Assembly (NCBI RefSeq): GCF_943372915.1
Contig: NZ_CALSAN010000007.1
Span: 1 to 64,000 of the forward strand
Source of the DNA: Ferrovibrio terrae_A
Lineage (GTDB): Bacteria; Pseudomonadota; Alphaproteobacteria; Ferrovibrionales; Ferrovibrionaceae
DNA: 64,000 nucleotides
Direction of reading: 5' to 3'
This document shows positions 52,152 to 60,086 of this stretch, one piece after another. The translations under genes and the position numbers were made by a program. Numbering within the stretch: position 1 is the stretch's first letter; every line of letters begins with the position of its first letter. Below the pieces are notes generated by a model. It was given only the letters and a program-made list of their open reading frames with translations. It did not search any database and was not told where the DNA came from.

Positions 52152-53000
52152 TCAGCCCTTATAGTTCCGCGCCGTCTGGTGCTGCTCACCCAGCCCCTGG
52201 ATGCCGAGATGGATCTTGTCGCCATCCTTCAGATACAGCGGCGGCTTCTGGCCCATGCCGACACCCGGCGGAGTACCGGTTGAAATGATATCGCCCGGTT
52301 GCAGCGACATGAACTGGCTCAGATAACTGATCAGGTAACGCACGCCATAGACCATGGTCTTGGTCGAGCCGTCCTGGAACCGCTTGCCGTTGATGTCGCA
52401 GAACATCGAGAGATTCTGCGGATCGGGCACTTCATCAGCGGTTACCAGCCAGGGGCCAATCGGGCCGAAGCTATCGGCGCTCTTGCCCTTGGTCCATTGC
52501 CCGTGACGCTCGATCTGGAAGGCACGTTCCGACACGTCATTGATCAGGCAATAGCCGGCAACATGCTTCATGGCATCGGCTTCGCTGACATAGCGCGCCA
52601 CCGAACCGATCACTACGCCCAGCTCCACTTCCCAATCTGTCTTCTGGGAGTTCTTCGGGATGATCACATCGTCATTCGGCCCGGTGATGGCTGAGGTCGC
52701 CTTCATGAAGATGATCGGCTCCGGCGGCACGGTGGCGCCGGTCTCGGCAGCGTGGTCGGAATAGTTCAGGCCAATGCAGATAAACTTGCCGACATGGCCG
52801 ACGCAGGGGCCGATGCGCGGATTGCCCGAAACCACCGGCAGTGCCATCGGATCGAGCGATTTGAGCTTGGCTAGACCTGATGGGCTGAGTGTCGCACCGG
52901 CGATATCGGGCACCACGGTGGACAGATCGCGGATGGCGCCCGAAGCATCGAGCAGGCCAGGCTTTTCCTGGCCCGGCGGGCCGTAACGCAGCAGTTTCAT
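52152..53000 (-). CDS. fumarylacetoacetate hydrolase (FAH) family protein, probable 2,4-diketo-3-deoxy sugar-acid hydrolase
   Basis: The 282-aa protein has the FAH fold: CIGLNYSDHAAETGA, EPIIFMKATSAITGPNDDVI (metal-ligand region), DWEVELGVVIG and ISTGTPPGVGMGQ. Such enzymes split C-C bonds of diketo acids. In non-phosphorylative L-fucose and L-rhamnose routes a FAH enzyme cuts 2,4-diketo-3-deoxy acids to pyruvate and lactate (or glycolate with other chain lengths), right after an SDR step; here the SDR gene is 20 bp upstream. Other names in databases (ureidoglycolate lyase, 5-oxopent-3-ene decarboxylase) are less likely in this setting. Confidence 0.88.
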   Translation of the reverse strand: MKLLRYGPPGQEKPGLLDASGAIRDLSTVVPDIAGATLSPSGLAKLKSLDPMALPVVSGNPRIGPCVGHVGKFICIGLNYSDHAAETGATVPPEPIIFMKATSAITGPNDDVIIPKNSQKTDWEVELGVVIGSVARYVSEADAMKHVAGYCLINDVSERAFQIERHGQWTKGKSADSFGPIGPWLVTADEVPDPQNLSMFCDINGKRFQDGSTKTMVYGVRYLISYLSQFMSLQPGDIISTGTPPGVGMGQKPPLYLKDGDKIHLGIQGLGEQHQTARNYKG

Positions 53001-53020
53001 CGTCGTTTCTCCTTGTCAGA

Positions 53021-53770
53021 TCAGATCGACCAGCCGCCATCGATCACGTGGATCGTGCCGGTGGTGAAGGCGGATTCATCAGCCGAGAGATAAACCGCCA
53101 GGGCGGCGATTTCCTCAGGTGTGCCGAGCCGGCCAAGCGGCTGGCGCGCAACGAAACCGGCACGCGCCTGCTCGACGCCGCCGGCTGCAGCAGCCTGGCT
53201 GGCGATGCGGTCGTCCAGCGATGGCGTCTGGATCGTACCCGGACAGATCGCATTGGCGCGGATGCCATGCTTGATGAAGTCGGCGGCGATTGATTTGGTC
53301 AGGCCGATCACGGCCGCCTTGGTGGTGCCATAGACAAAGCGGTTGGGTGCACCCTTCACCGAAGAGCAGGCCGATGACATGTTGACAATGGAGGCGCCCT
53401 TGCCGCTGGCGATCATCGCCGGCAGCAGAGCCCGGGTCAGGCGATACATGGCACGCACATTGAGGTCGAAGGAGAAATCCCAGTCCTTTTCCTCGGTCTC
53501 CAGGATAGTGCCGTGATGAACGAAACCGGCGCAGTTGAACAGCACATCGACAGCACCAACCTCCTTGGCGAAGGCGGCAATGGCGCCCGTATCCATCACA
53601 TCCAGCTTGCGGGTGCGGATATTGGGCAGGCTGCCGAGTTCTTTGAGCTTTGGTTCATTCACATCGGTGGCGATGACCGTGGCGCCCTCGCGCGCAAAGG
53701 CGATGGCCGAGGCGCGCCCGATGCCTTGTGCCGCCGCCGTTATCACCGCTGTCTTGCCTTCCAAACGCAT
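53021..53770 (-). CDS. SDR oxidoreductase, DHRS6/2-keto-3-deoxy-L-fuconate dehydrogenase-like
   Basis: The 249-aa dehydrogenase has TAAAQGIGRASAIAFAREG (NAD-binding), LFNCAGFVHHG, the catalytic Ser in MSSACSSVKG and Tyr-Lys in VYGTTKAAVIGL. It is strikingly close to animal DHRS6 (BDH2), the same group as bacterial 2-keto-3-deoxy-L-fuconate 4-dehydrogenase. It should oxidise a 2-keto-3-deoxy acid at C4 for the following FAH enzyme. The ATG at 53770 has AGGAG six bases upstream; the adjacent ATG at 53773 is closer than usual. Confidence 0.9.
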   Translation of the reverse strand: MRLEGKTAVITAAAQGIGRASAIAFAREGATVIATDVNEPKLKELGSLPNIRTRKLDVMDTGAIAAFAKEVGAVDVLFNCAGFVHHGTILETEEKDWDFSFDLNVRAMYRLTRALLPAMIASGKGASIVNMSSACSSVKGAPNRFVYGTTKAAVIGLTKSIAADFIKHGIRANAICPGTIQTPSLDDRIASQAAAAGGVEQARAGFVARQPLGRLGTPEEIAALAVYLSADESAFTTGTIHVIDGGWSI

Positions 53771-53789
53771 CATGATCTCCTGTTTACTT

Positions 53790-54998
53790 TTATGCCACGG
53801 CCGGCAGGCAGGCCGGGCCGATCGGTTCGAAACTCTTGTAGGTGAGGATGAATTCCTGATGGCCGAGGCCTTCGGATTTTGTGGCAGCGCCGGCGCCCAC
53901 CTGTTTGACCAGATCGAAGATTTCGCGGCCCACAGTATCCAGATCGGCCGTGCCTTCCAGAATCCGTCCGGCATTCACATCCATATCTTCGGCCATGCGT
54001 GCATAGGTGCGTGGATTGGCGCAAACCTTGATCACCGGTGCCAGAGCTGAACCGACAACGGAACCCCGGCCCGTGGAAAACAGAATGACATGCGAGCCGC
54101 AGGCGATCAGCTCGGCGATTTCTGCATTGTCGCTGATATTGGGGAAGCCGAAGCGCACCTCGCCATCGGGAACGACATCGAGAAGATAGAGGCCGCCACG
54201 GGGCGGAATATCACCGGGCTTGATGATGCCACTGATCGGCGAAGCCCCACTCTTGGCATAGGCGCCCAGCGATTTTTCCTCGATGGTGGTCAGCCCCCCA
54301 TCGGCGTTGCCCGGTGCGAAACTGGGGTAGCCGAGGGTTTCGTAATAACGTGCAGCTTTCGCCACGCAGGCCTTGAGTTCCCGCCCCAGCTCCGGCGTGA
54401 CCGCACGTTCGGCCATCCAGTCTTCCATGCCGATCAACTCGCCGGTCTCCTCGAAGATCGTCGCCGCCTTTTCCTGCACCAGGAAATCGAAAGCGCGGCC
54501 CATCGCCGGATTGGCGGTCAGGCCCGATGTGGCATCCGAACCGCCGCAGATGGTGCCGACCACCAGTTCCGACACAGCCATAGGTTCTGTCGGCTGATTG
54601 CTGAGCGACTTCAGCTGTGCCTCGACCCAGGCACGGCCCTTCTCGATGGTCGAGCGGGTGCCACCATTCTCCTGGATCGCCAGCAGTTCCACCGGACGGC
54701 CGCTATCCTTGATCGTGCGCTCCAACAGCTTCTTGTTGAAGCCCTCGCAACCCAGCGACACCAGCAGCACGGCACCGACATTGGGATGCGTGCACAGGCG
54801 CTGCATCATTTTCAAGGCATAGGCATTGGGATAGCAGCCGGGAAAGCCGATCACATGGGCGCCGGCCTCGCGGTAAGGCCAGGCGATTTCCTTCGACACG
54901 TGATGCGCGCATTCAACCAGATAGGCGACCGCCACATAATTGCGGATACCCTTACGCCCATCGGCCCGGCGCCAGCCACGCATTGCAGTTTCGCTCAT
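53790..54998 (-). CDS. UxaA-family dehydratase, large (C-terminal) subunit
   Basis: The 402-aa protein is the catalytic part of the altronate/galactarate dehydratase family: GWRRADGRKGIRNYVAVAY, VLLVSLGCEGF, GTICGGSDATSG and FSTGRGSVVGSALAPVIKV. It should remove water from a sugar acid in an iron-dependent way. The family's N-terminal SAF domain is a separate gene just upstream (four-base overlap), so this is a two-subunit form. In this context L-fuconate, L-galactonate or D-arabinonate are likelier substrates than altronate. Confidence 0.92.
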   Translation of the reverse strand: MSETAMRGWRRADGRKGIRNYVAVAYLVECAHHVSKEIAWPYREAGAHVIGFPGCYPNAYALKMMQRLCTHPNVGAVLLVSLGCEGFNKKLLERTIKDSGRPVELLAIQENGGTRSTIEKGRAWVEAQLKSLSNQPTEPMAVSELVVGTICGGSDATSGLTANPAMGRAFDFLVQEKAATIFEETGELIGMEDWMAERAVTPELGRELKACVAKAARYYETLGYPSFAPGNADGGLTTIEEKSLGAYAKSGASPISGIIKPGDIPPRGGLYLLDVVPDGEVRFGFPNISDNAEIAELIACGSHVILFSTGRGSVVGSALAPVIKVCANPRTYARMAEDMDVNAGRILEGTADLDTVGREIFDLVKQVGAGAATKSEGLGHQEFILTYKSFEPIGPACLPAVA

Positions 54999-55303
54999 GG
55001 CGCAGCCTCCACGGCAACGGTATTCGGCATGTAGTCGCTGGCGACATTGTGGTTATGCACGTATTCGCCCAAGGTAATTGCGGCTGTCGCACGGCCGATC
55101 GGCGCGCCGTATTTGACGATCTTCTCGCCAGGCGCGATATCGCGCAGCGCGATCTTGTGCCCAAAGCCTAGCGCGCGCTGCAGCGTTACCAATCGACCGG
55201 CCACGGACAGGCTCGTATCGGCAGCGATCTCGGAGCGGGCGACAGCGATATTGTCGCCCGGCGCCAGCACCAGCAGACGCGGATCGGTCTCAGAACTTGC
55301 CAT
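54995..55303 (-). CDS. UxaA-family dehydratase, small (SAF-domain) subunit
   Basis: The 102-aa protein is a stand-alone SAF domain: LVLAPGDNIAVARSEIAA, LGFGHKIALRDIAPGEKIVK and a C-terminal GEYVHNHNVAS with His residues typical of the N-terminal domain of UxaA. It should combine with the large subunit. It overlaps the RraA-like gene by 14 bp and the large subunit gene by four. Confidence 0.92.
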   Translation of the reverse strand: MASSETDPRLLVLAPGDNIAVARSEIAADTSLSVAGRLVTLQRALGFGHKIALRDIAPGEKIVKYGAPIGRATAAITLGEYVHNHNVASDYMPNTVAVEAAP

Positions 55304-55955
55304 AGCGCTTGTAGGCCTCCTGCGGGTCCATACCGGCCATGATGTTGCGACGGACCTCGCCTTCGGTGCCCATCACCTCCTCGGTGCGGGCGATCACAGC
55401 GCTGGCCATCGCAGCCGGAATGATGACGATGCCGTCGCGGTCGGCAATCACGTAGTCGCCGGTGCAGACCGTGACGGTGCCGATGGTGATCGGCGCGCCG
55501 AAACTGTCGGGCACCCAGCGCGCAACGATGTCAGATGGCGTGTAGAAACTGCACCAGGTGGGAAAGCCGATCTCGTCGATCATCGCGGCATCGCGACAAC
55601 CGCCATCGACAATGTAGCCGCGCACGCCCTTGAGCTGCAGCGCCGAGGCCGACAGCTCGCCCATCAGCGCCACTTCCTTGTTGTTCGGCTGGCAGATCAC
55701 CACCTTGCCACCGAGCGCCTTGGACAGCACGCCGGTCCATTCCAGCAGGGTTTCATGGGCCGATTTGGTGCGGTCGATATGACCGCTGACCGTCCAGACC
55801 TGCCCGGCCAGGGTGTGTTTGATGTTGAGCGGGCGGATATCGTAAGGCAGCAGGCAGTTGTCGTGACCCTGGGCACGCAGCACATCATGGACGGCGGAGG
55901 CGTAGCAGCGGCTCAAACGCTCCGCCAGCGGATCAGCCGGCAGGGTCTCGGACAT
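55290..55955 (-). CDS. RraA-like / HMG-aldolase-family protein
   Basis: The 221-aa protein has the RraA fold: HIDRTKSAHETLL, GELSASALQLKGVRGYIVDGGCRDA (substrate loop with the Arg and Asp that bind pyruvate-Mg2+ in aldolase members) and DYVIADRDGIVIIP. Family members include 4-hydroxy-4-methyl-2-oxoglutarate aldolase, oxaloacetate decarboxylase and the RNase E inhibitor RraA. As first gene of a sugar-acid operon it is probably an aldolase or decarboxylase. The ATG at 55955 has GGGAG five bases upstream; the operator starts 11 bp before it. Confidence 0.87.
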   Translation of the reverse strand: MSETLPADPLAERLSRCYASAVHDVLRAQGHDNCLLPYDIRPLNIKHTLAGQVWTVSGHIDRTKSAHETLLEWTGVLSKALGGKVVICQPNNKEVALMGELSASALQLKGVRGYIVDGGCRDAAMIDEIGFPTWCSFYTPSDIVARWVPDSFGAPITIGTVTVCTGDYVIADRDGIVIIPAAMASAVIARTEEVMGTEGEVRRNIMAGMDPQEAYKRYGKF

Positions 55956-55965
55956 TTTCACTCCC

Positions 55966-55981
55966 ATCTGATATATCAGTT
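55966..55981. promoter_or_regulatory. candidate GntR operator, copy C (RraA-UxaA-SDR-FAH operon)
   Basis: ATCTGATATATCAGTT holds a perfect 12-bp palindrome CTGATATATCAG and lies 11 bp before the RraA-like start, next to the Shine-Dalgarno. A bound repressor here would block transcript elongation or initiation. Confidence 0.75.
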
Positions 55982-56113
55982 GCAGGAACTTTAGCCAGAT
56001 TCCCCGGCCCTGACTAGTCACGGCCTGATGACGGTTGAAGCGCCGGGGTCAGCGGGCGGATAATCGGCCGGCAAAGCTCGGGGACGGCAGGCAACACCGG
56101 AAGGACCAAAGCC

Positions 56114-56941
56114 ATGATGAAGAAAATCGCTCTTGCCTTTGCCATCGTCGTCATCGCCATTGCCGGCGCGGCTTATTACTTCGCCTCCAATATCGACAGC
56201 GTGATCAAGGCGATGGTCGAGCGTTACGGCTCGGAAGCCACGCAAACCAGCGTGACGTTGAAATCGATCAAACTGTCCTTCAAGGAGGGCAGCGGCGAAC
56301 TCAACAATCTGGTCGTGAAGAACCCCAAGGGTTTCAGCAGCAACGACGCCATCTCACTGGGCGACATCAAGGTCGTGCTGGATATTGCGACGCTGCAGTC
56401 CAACACCATCGTGATCAAGGATGTGACCATCCTGCAGCCGGCGGTGCTGTATGAATATGCTGGCGCCGGCGGCAATCTGGAAGCGATCCAGAAGAATGTG
56501 CAGTCCTATGCCGCGAAATTCAGCGGCGGCAAAACCACGCCGGACAAAAGCGCCGGGGCCAGCGGGGATGCTGACAAAGCAGCCAGCAAGCAACCGGAAA
56601 AGAAAGTCATCATCGAAAACCTGGTGATTCGTGATGGTAAGATCGCCGCAACCCATCAGGCCTTGCAGGGCCGCACGCTGTCCGCCCCGCTGCCGACCAT
56701 CCAGTTGAAGGACATCGGCAAGGACAAGGGCGGCGCCACGCCGGCGGAAGTGGCCGAGAAAGTAATCGGCACCATCAGTGCGCAGGCCTCACGCGTTGCC
56801 ACAGCGGAGTTGCAGAAGCAGGTCGGCACCCTGCTCAAGGAACAGGCCGGCGGGTTGCTCGGCGGTGCCACGGGTGGCGCAACGGGCGGCGCCGCTGGCA
56901 GCAGCCCGGCCGACAAGCTGAAGGGCCTGCTTGGCAAGTAA
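56114..56941 (+). CDS. AsmA-like membrane-anchored protein of unknown function
   Basis: The 275-aa protein has a single N-terminal helix (about 3-25) and an exported part with an AsmA/DUF748-like beta pattern (VTLKSIKLSFKEGSGELNNL, then VVKNPKGF and SLGDIKVVLDIATL, IVIKDVTILQPAV). The middle is a charged linker, and the C-terminus is Gly/Ala-rich (GGLLGGATGGATGGAAG). Larger AsmA-family proteins move phospholipids or limit outer-membrane assembly; the role of short ones is unclear. A second ATG follows immediately. It stands alone between two operons. Confidence 0.72.
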   Translation: MMKKIALAFAIVVIAIAGAAYYFASNIDSVIKAMVERYGSEATQTSVTLKSIKLSFKEGSGELNNLVVKNPKGFSSNDAISLGDIKVVLDIATLQSNTIVIKDVTILQPAVLYEYAGAGGNLEAIQKNVQSYAAKFSGGKTTPDKSAGASGDADKAASKQPEKKVIIENLVIRDGKIAATHQALQGRTLSAPLPTIQLKDIGKDKGGATPAEVAEKVIGTISAQASRVATAELQKQVGTLLKEQAGGLLGGATGGATGGAAGSSPADKLKGLLGK

Positions 56942-57091
56942 GCCGCCGCAGCCGTCACTCAAACGCATAAGACCCATCGCCAAATCGTATGGCGGCAAGG
57001 GTCGTCGCCACCGGATTGCCGGGCTAGCATGCCTGAGCGGCATTTATAGCCAGCTTTCCGATGTTGCCGGCCCTCTTGTGTTGTCTGGTCC

Positions 57092-58252
57092 ATGATCAAT
57101 CCTGTTTTACGCAATGCCCTGGCCGGTTTCGGCGCCCTGCTGCTCGGCCTTGGCCTCGGCCGGTTCGGCTATACCCCACTGATTCCAGTGCTGATCCAGG
57201 AGGGCTGGCTCAGTGCCGGCGCAGCGGCCTATCTCGGCGCGACCAATCTGTTTGGCTATGTCGCCGGCAGCCTGATGGCTGCGACTCTGGCAAGGCTTGT
57301 ACCGGTACCGCGGCTGACCCGCATCTCGATGGTGGTCTCGGCGGTCAGCCTGATCGCCTGCGCCATGCCCTGGGGCTTTGTCTGGTTCGCGCCCTGGCGG
57401 TTCCTCGCCGGCTTTGCCGGCGGACTGCTGATGGTTGGCGCCATCCCTTTGATCTTGTCCCGTGCGCCGCTGGCGCAGCGCGGCCGCAGCAATGGCATCA
57501 TCTTCACCGGCGTCGGCACCGGGATCATCACGGCCGGCACGCTGGTGCCCGCCCTGGCCGGCTGGGGCCCGGGCCCTGTCTGGATCGGCATGGGCCTGCT
57601 GGCCCTGCTCATCGCGGCACTGACCTGGAAACAGTGGGATGGCGATACCGCCCTGCCCGCACCGCCCACAGAAGCTGCGCCCGCAAGGGCTTTCACCCTG
57701 CCGGTAGCCCTGCTGCTGGCCGCCTATACGCTGGACTCTGCGGGCTTCGTGCCGCACACCGTATTTCTGGCCGATTATGTCGCCCGCGGGCTGGAGCGGG
57801 GCGTGGCCGCCGGTGGGCTCTATTGGGTTCTGTTCGGTGTCGGCGCCATCAGCGGCCCGCTGATGGTTGGCTTTGCGGCCGAATGGTTCGGCTTCTATCG
57901 CAGCATCATCGGCGTGCTCACCATCAAGAGCGCTGCGATCGCCATTCCATTGTTTTCGCAGCACCCCGTCGCGCTGGCGATTTCAGCCATCACCGTAGGC
58001 GCGATGACTCCCGGCATCTCTGCGCTGGCCTCGGGGCGCGTGGTTGAACTGGTCGGCTTCGGCGCCCATCGCAAGGTCTGGGGTTGGCTGACCGCCGGCT
58101 TTGCCGGCGCCTCTGCCGGCGTGGGGTATCTGTTTTCCTTCCTGTTCGACCAGACGCATTCCTACAATCTGCTCTTCGCGCTCGGTGCCGCCGGCGTCTT
58201 CATCGCGATGCTGCTCACCATTTTCGCCCGTAAACCAAAGAATCAGGCCTGA
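57092..58252 (+). CDS. YbfB/YjiJ-family MFS transporter
   Basis: The 386-aa protein has 12 hydrophobic helices. The opening GLGLGRFGYTPLIPVLIQEG and LGATNLFGYVAGSL, with FTGVGTGIITAG in the middle, mark the YbfB/YjiJ subgroup, whose substrates are mostly unknown. It lies 92 bp upstream of the BigR operon; a promoter between them suggests separate control. Confidence 0.88.
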   Translation: MINPVLRNALAGFGALLLGLGLGRFGYTPLIPVLIQEGWLSAGAAAYLGATNLFGYVAGSLMAATLARLVPVPRLTRISMVVSAVSLIACAMPWGFVWFAPWRFLAGFAGGLLMVGAIPLILSRAPLAQRGRSNGIIFTGVGTGIITAGTLVPALAGWGPGPVWIGMGLLALLIAALTWKQWDGDTALPAPPTEAAPARAFTLPVALLLAAYTLDSAGFVPHTVFLADYVARGLERGVAAGGLYWVLFGVGAISGPLMVGFAAEWFGFYRSIIGVLTIKSAAIAIPLFSQHPVALAISAITVGAMTPGISALASGRVVELVGFGAHRKVWGWLTAGFAGASAGVGYLFSFLFDQTHSYNLLFALGAAGVFIAMLLTIFARKPKNQA

Positions 58253-58284
58253 ATCTCAGCTTGCCGAATTCCACATTCCGGAGC

Positions 58285-58313
58285 TTGACTTTTATATTAG
58301 TAATTACTAAATT
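58285..58313 (+). promoter_or_regulatory. BigR-type promoter and operator
   Basis: TTGACT (58285-58290) and TAAATT (58308-58313) form a promoter with a 17-bp spacer. The spacer contains TTAGTAATTACTAA (58297-58310), a perfect 14-bp palindrome reaching into the -10. This AT-rich site in a GC-rich genome is the expected binding site of the ArsR/BigR product of the next gene. Confidence 0.8.
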
Positions 58314-58344
58314 AGTGACATCTAATTAATGAAATGAGGATTCG

Positions 58345-58656
58345 ATGCGTAAGGCCGATCTGACACGGCTGAAGGCCAGTGCCGCCGAGGCGAGCCGCTT
58401 CCTGCGCGCCCTGGCCAACGAAAAGCGCCTGCTCACACTGTGCCAGCTGATGGGCGAGGAACGCTCGGTCGGCAGCCTCGCCGAGGCTGTCGGTCTCAGC
58501 CAGTCGGCCCTGTCACAGCATCTCACGCGCCTGCGCGAAGACGGCTTGGTCGCCACACGCCGCGACAGCCAGACCATCTACTACCGACTCGCCGATCCTC
58601 GCATCGAGGCGGTAATCGGCCTGCTCTACGACCAGTTCTGCAAACCAGCCCGCTAA
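58345..58656 (+). CDS. bigR: BigR/SqrR-type ArsR-family persulfide sensor
   Basis: The 103-aa winged-helix repressor has Cys33 (LLTLCQLMGEE) and Cys99 (DQFCKP), the pair that forms a tetrasulfide or disulfide in BigR, SqrR and YgaV, and the recognition helix SQSALSQHLTRLRE. It lacks the metal-binding set of ArsR/SmtB. When persulfides oxidise the cysteines it releases DNA. The palindrome in its promoter suggests autoregulation. The following three genes are the known BigR-type target set. Confidence 0.92.
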   Translation: MRKADLTRLKASAAEASRFLRALANEKRLLTLCQLMGEERSVGSLAEAVGLSQSALSQHLTRLREDGLVATRRDSQTIYYRLADPRIEAVIGLLYDQFCKPAR

Positions 58657-58673
58657 TAGCCCGGAGCATTACC

Positions 58674-59207
58674 ATGTCCATCCTGCCCAAAATCACCCCG
58701 ACCGCCCTGCAGCAGCGCCTGCAGAGCGGAGAGATCGTCCTGATCGATATCCGCGAACCATCGGAATATGCCCGCGAGCATATCCATGGTGCCCGCCTCG
58801 TCCCGCTGGCCGCCATCGACAGCCATGACTTCGATACCGAGCGCAACAAGACAGCCGTCTTCACCTGTCGCAGTGGCAACCGTACCGCCATGAATGCCTC
58901 CCGCCTGCTGGCGAAGGGCTTTCGCGAGGCTTACGTCCTTGAGGGCGGCCTCGATGCCTGGAAATCGGCCGGCCTGCCGGTGCATTTCAACGCGGAGGCG
59001 CCGCTGGACCTGCAGCGCCAGGTGCAGATCACAGCTGGTGGCATGGCTTTGCTCGGCGCCATCCTGGCCTGGCTGGTCTCGCCCTGGTTCATCGCACTCA
59101 GCGGCTTTGTCGGCGCCGGCCTGATGATGGCAGGTATGACCGGCTTCTGTGGCATGGCGCGCCTCCTCGCGGCCATGCCCTGGAATCGGAAATTCCTCTC
59201 TGCGTAA
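58674..59207 (+). CDS. rhodanese-like sulfurtransferase with C-terminal membrane (DUF2892-like) part
   Basis: The 177-aa protein has a rhodanese domain (about 1-108: VLIDIREPSEYAREHIHGA and the active loop CRSGNR with Cys65) joined to two hydrophobic helices (about 113-155: GGMALLGAILAWLVSPWFIA, LMMAGMTGFCGMARLLA). Rhodanese moves sulfane sulfur, here probably glutathione persulfide to thiosulfate or the reverse, at the membrane. It begins 17 bp after bigR. Confidence 0.92.
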   Translation: MSILPKITPTALQQRLQSGEIVLIDIREPSEYAREHIHGARLVPLAAIDSHDFDTERNKTAVFTCRSGNRTAMNASRLLAKGFREAYVLEGGLDAWKSAGLPVHFNAEAPLDLQRQVQITAGGMALLGAILAWLVSPWFIALSGFVGAGLMMAGMTGFCGMARLLAAMPWNRKFLSA

Positions 59208-59218
59208 CGGAGCAAACT

Positions 59219-60082
59219 ATGCACCCCCAGGTCCATGCGTTCTTCGATGAGGCGACCTTCACGGTCAGCTATGTGGTGGTCGACCCGGCAACCAAGGTCT
59301 GCGCCATCGTCGATTCCGTGCTCGACTATGACCCGGCATCGGGCCGCACGCGCAAAGCCTCGGCGGATGCCATCATTGCCTTCATCCGGCAGCAGGGACT
59401 GAAGCTGGACTGGATTCTGGAAACCCATGTTCATGCCGATCACCTTTCGGCCGCGCCATATCTGAAAGAGAAACTGGGCGGCAGGCTCGGTATCGGATCC
59501 AACATCACGGTCGTGCAGAATGTTTTCGGCAAGGTCTTCAATGCGGGCACAGACTTCGCACGCGACGGCAGCCAGTTCGACCACCTGTTCAAGGACGGGG
59601 AATCCTTTCATATCGGCAATATCGAGGCCAAGGCCATTCATACGCCCGGGCACACTCCTGCCTGCATGACCTATGTGATCGGCGATGCAGGCTTCGTCGG
59701 CGATACGTTGTTCATGCCTGACTACGGCACGGCGCGCTGCGACTTCCCCGGTGGCGATGCGCGCCAGCTCTACCGCTCGATCCGCAAGATCTTCGCCCTG
59801 CCGCCGCAGACCCGGCTGTTCATGTGCCATGATTACAAGGCGCCGGGTCGCGACGACTATCGCTGGGAAACCACGGTCGCCGCCGAGCGCACCAACAATG
59901 TGCATGTCCATGACGGCATTGATGAAGACAGTTTCGTCGATATGCGACGCAAGCGTGACGCCACGCTGGATATGCCGCGCCTGATCCTGCCCTCGGTGCA
60001 GGTGAATATGCGCGCCGGACATATGCCGGCCGCCGAAAGCAACGGCATGCGGTATCTGAAAATCCCGGTCGACGCGCTGTAA
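59219..60082 (+). CDS. blh: persulfide dioxygenase (Blh/ETHE1-like metallo-beta-lactamase fold)
   Basis: The 287-aa protein has the MBL metal motif HVHADH (70-75), GHTPACMTYV, VGDTLFMPDYGTARCD and MCHDYKAPGR. ETHE1/Blh enzymes use one Fe2+ and O2 to oxidise glutathione persulfide to sulfite. It lies 11 bp after the rhodanese gene and before the sulfite exporter gene, matching the bigR operon order in other bacteria. Confidence 0.94.
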   Translation: MHPQVHAFFDEATFTVSYVVVDPATKVCAIVDSVLDYDPASGRTRKASADAIIAFIRQQGLKLDWILETHVHADHLSAAPYLKEKLGGRLGIGSNITVVQNVFGKVFNAGTDFARDGSQFDHLFKDGESFHIGNIEAKAIHTPGHTPACMTYVIGDAGFVGDTLFMPDYGTARCDFPGGDARQLYRSIRKIFALPPQTRLFMCHDYKAPGRDDYRWETTVAAERTNNVHVHDGIDEDSFVDMRRKRDATLDMPRLILPSVQVNMRAGHMPAAESNGMRYLKIPVDAL

Positions 60083-60086
60083 CCCG

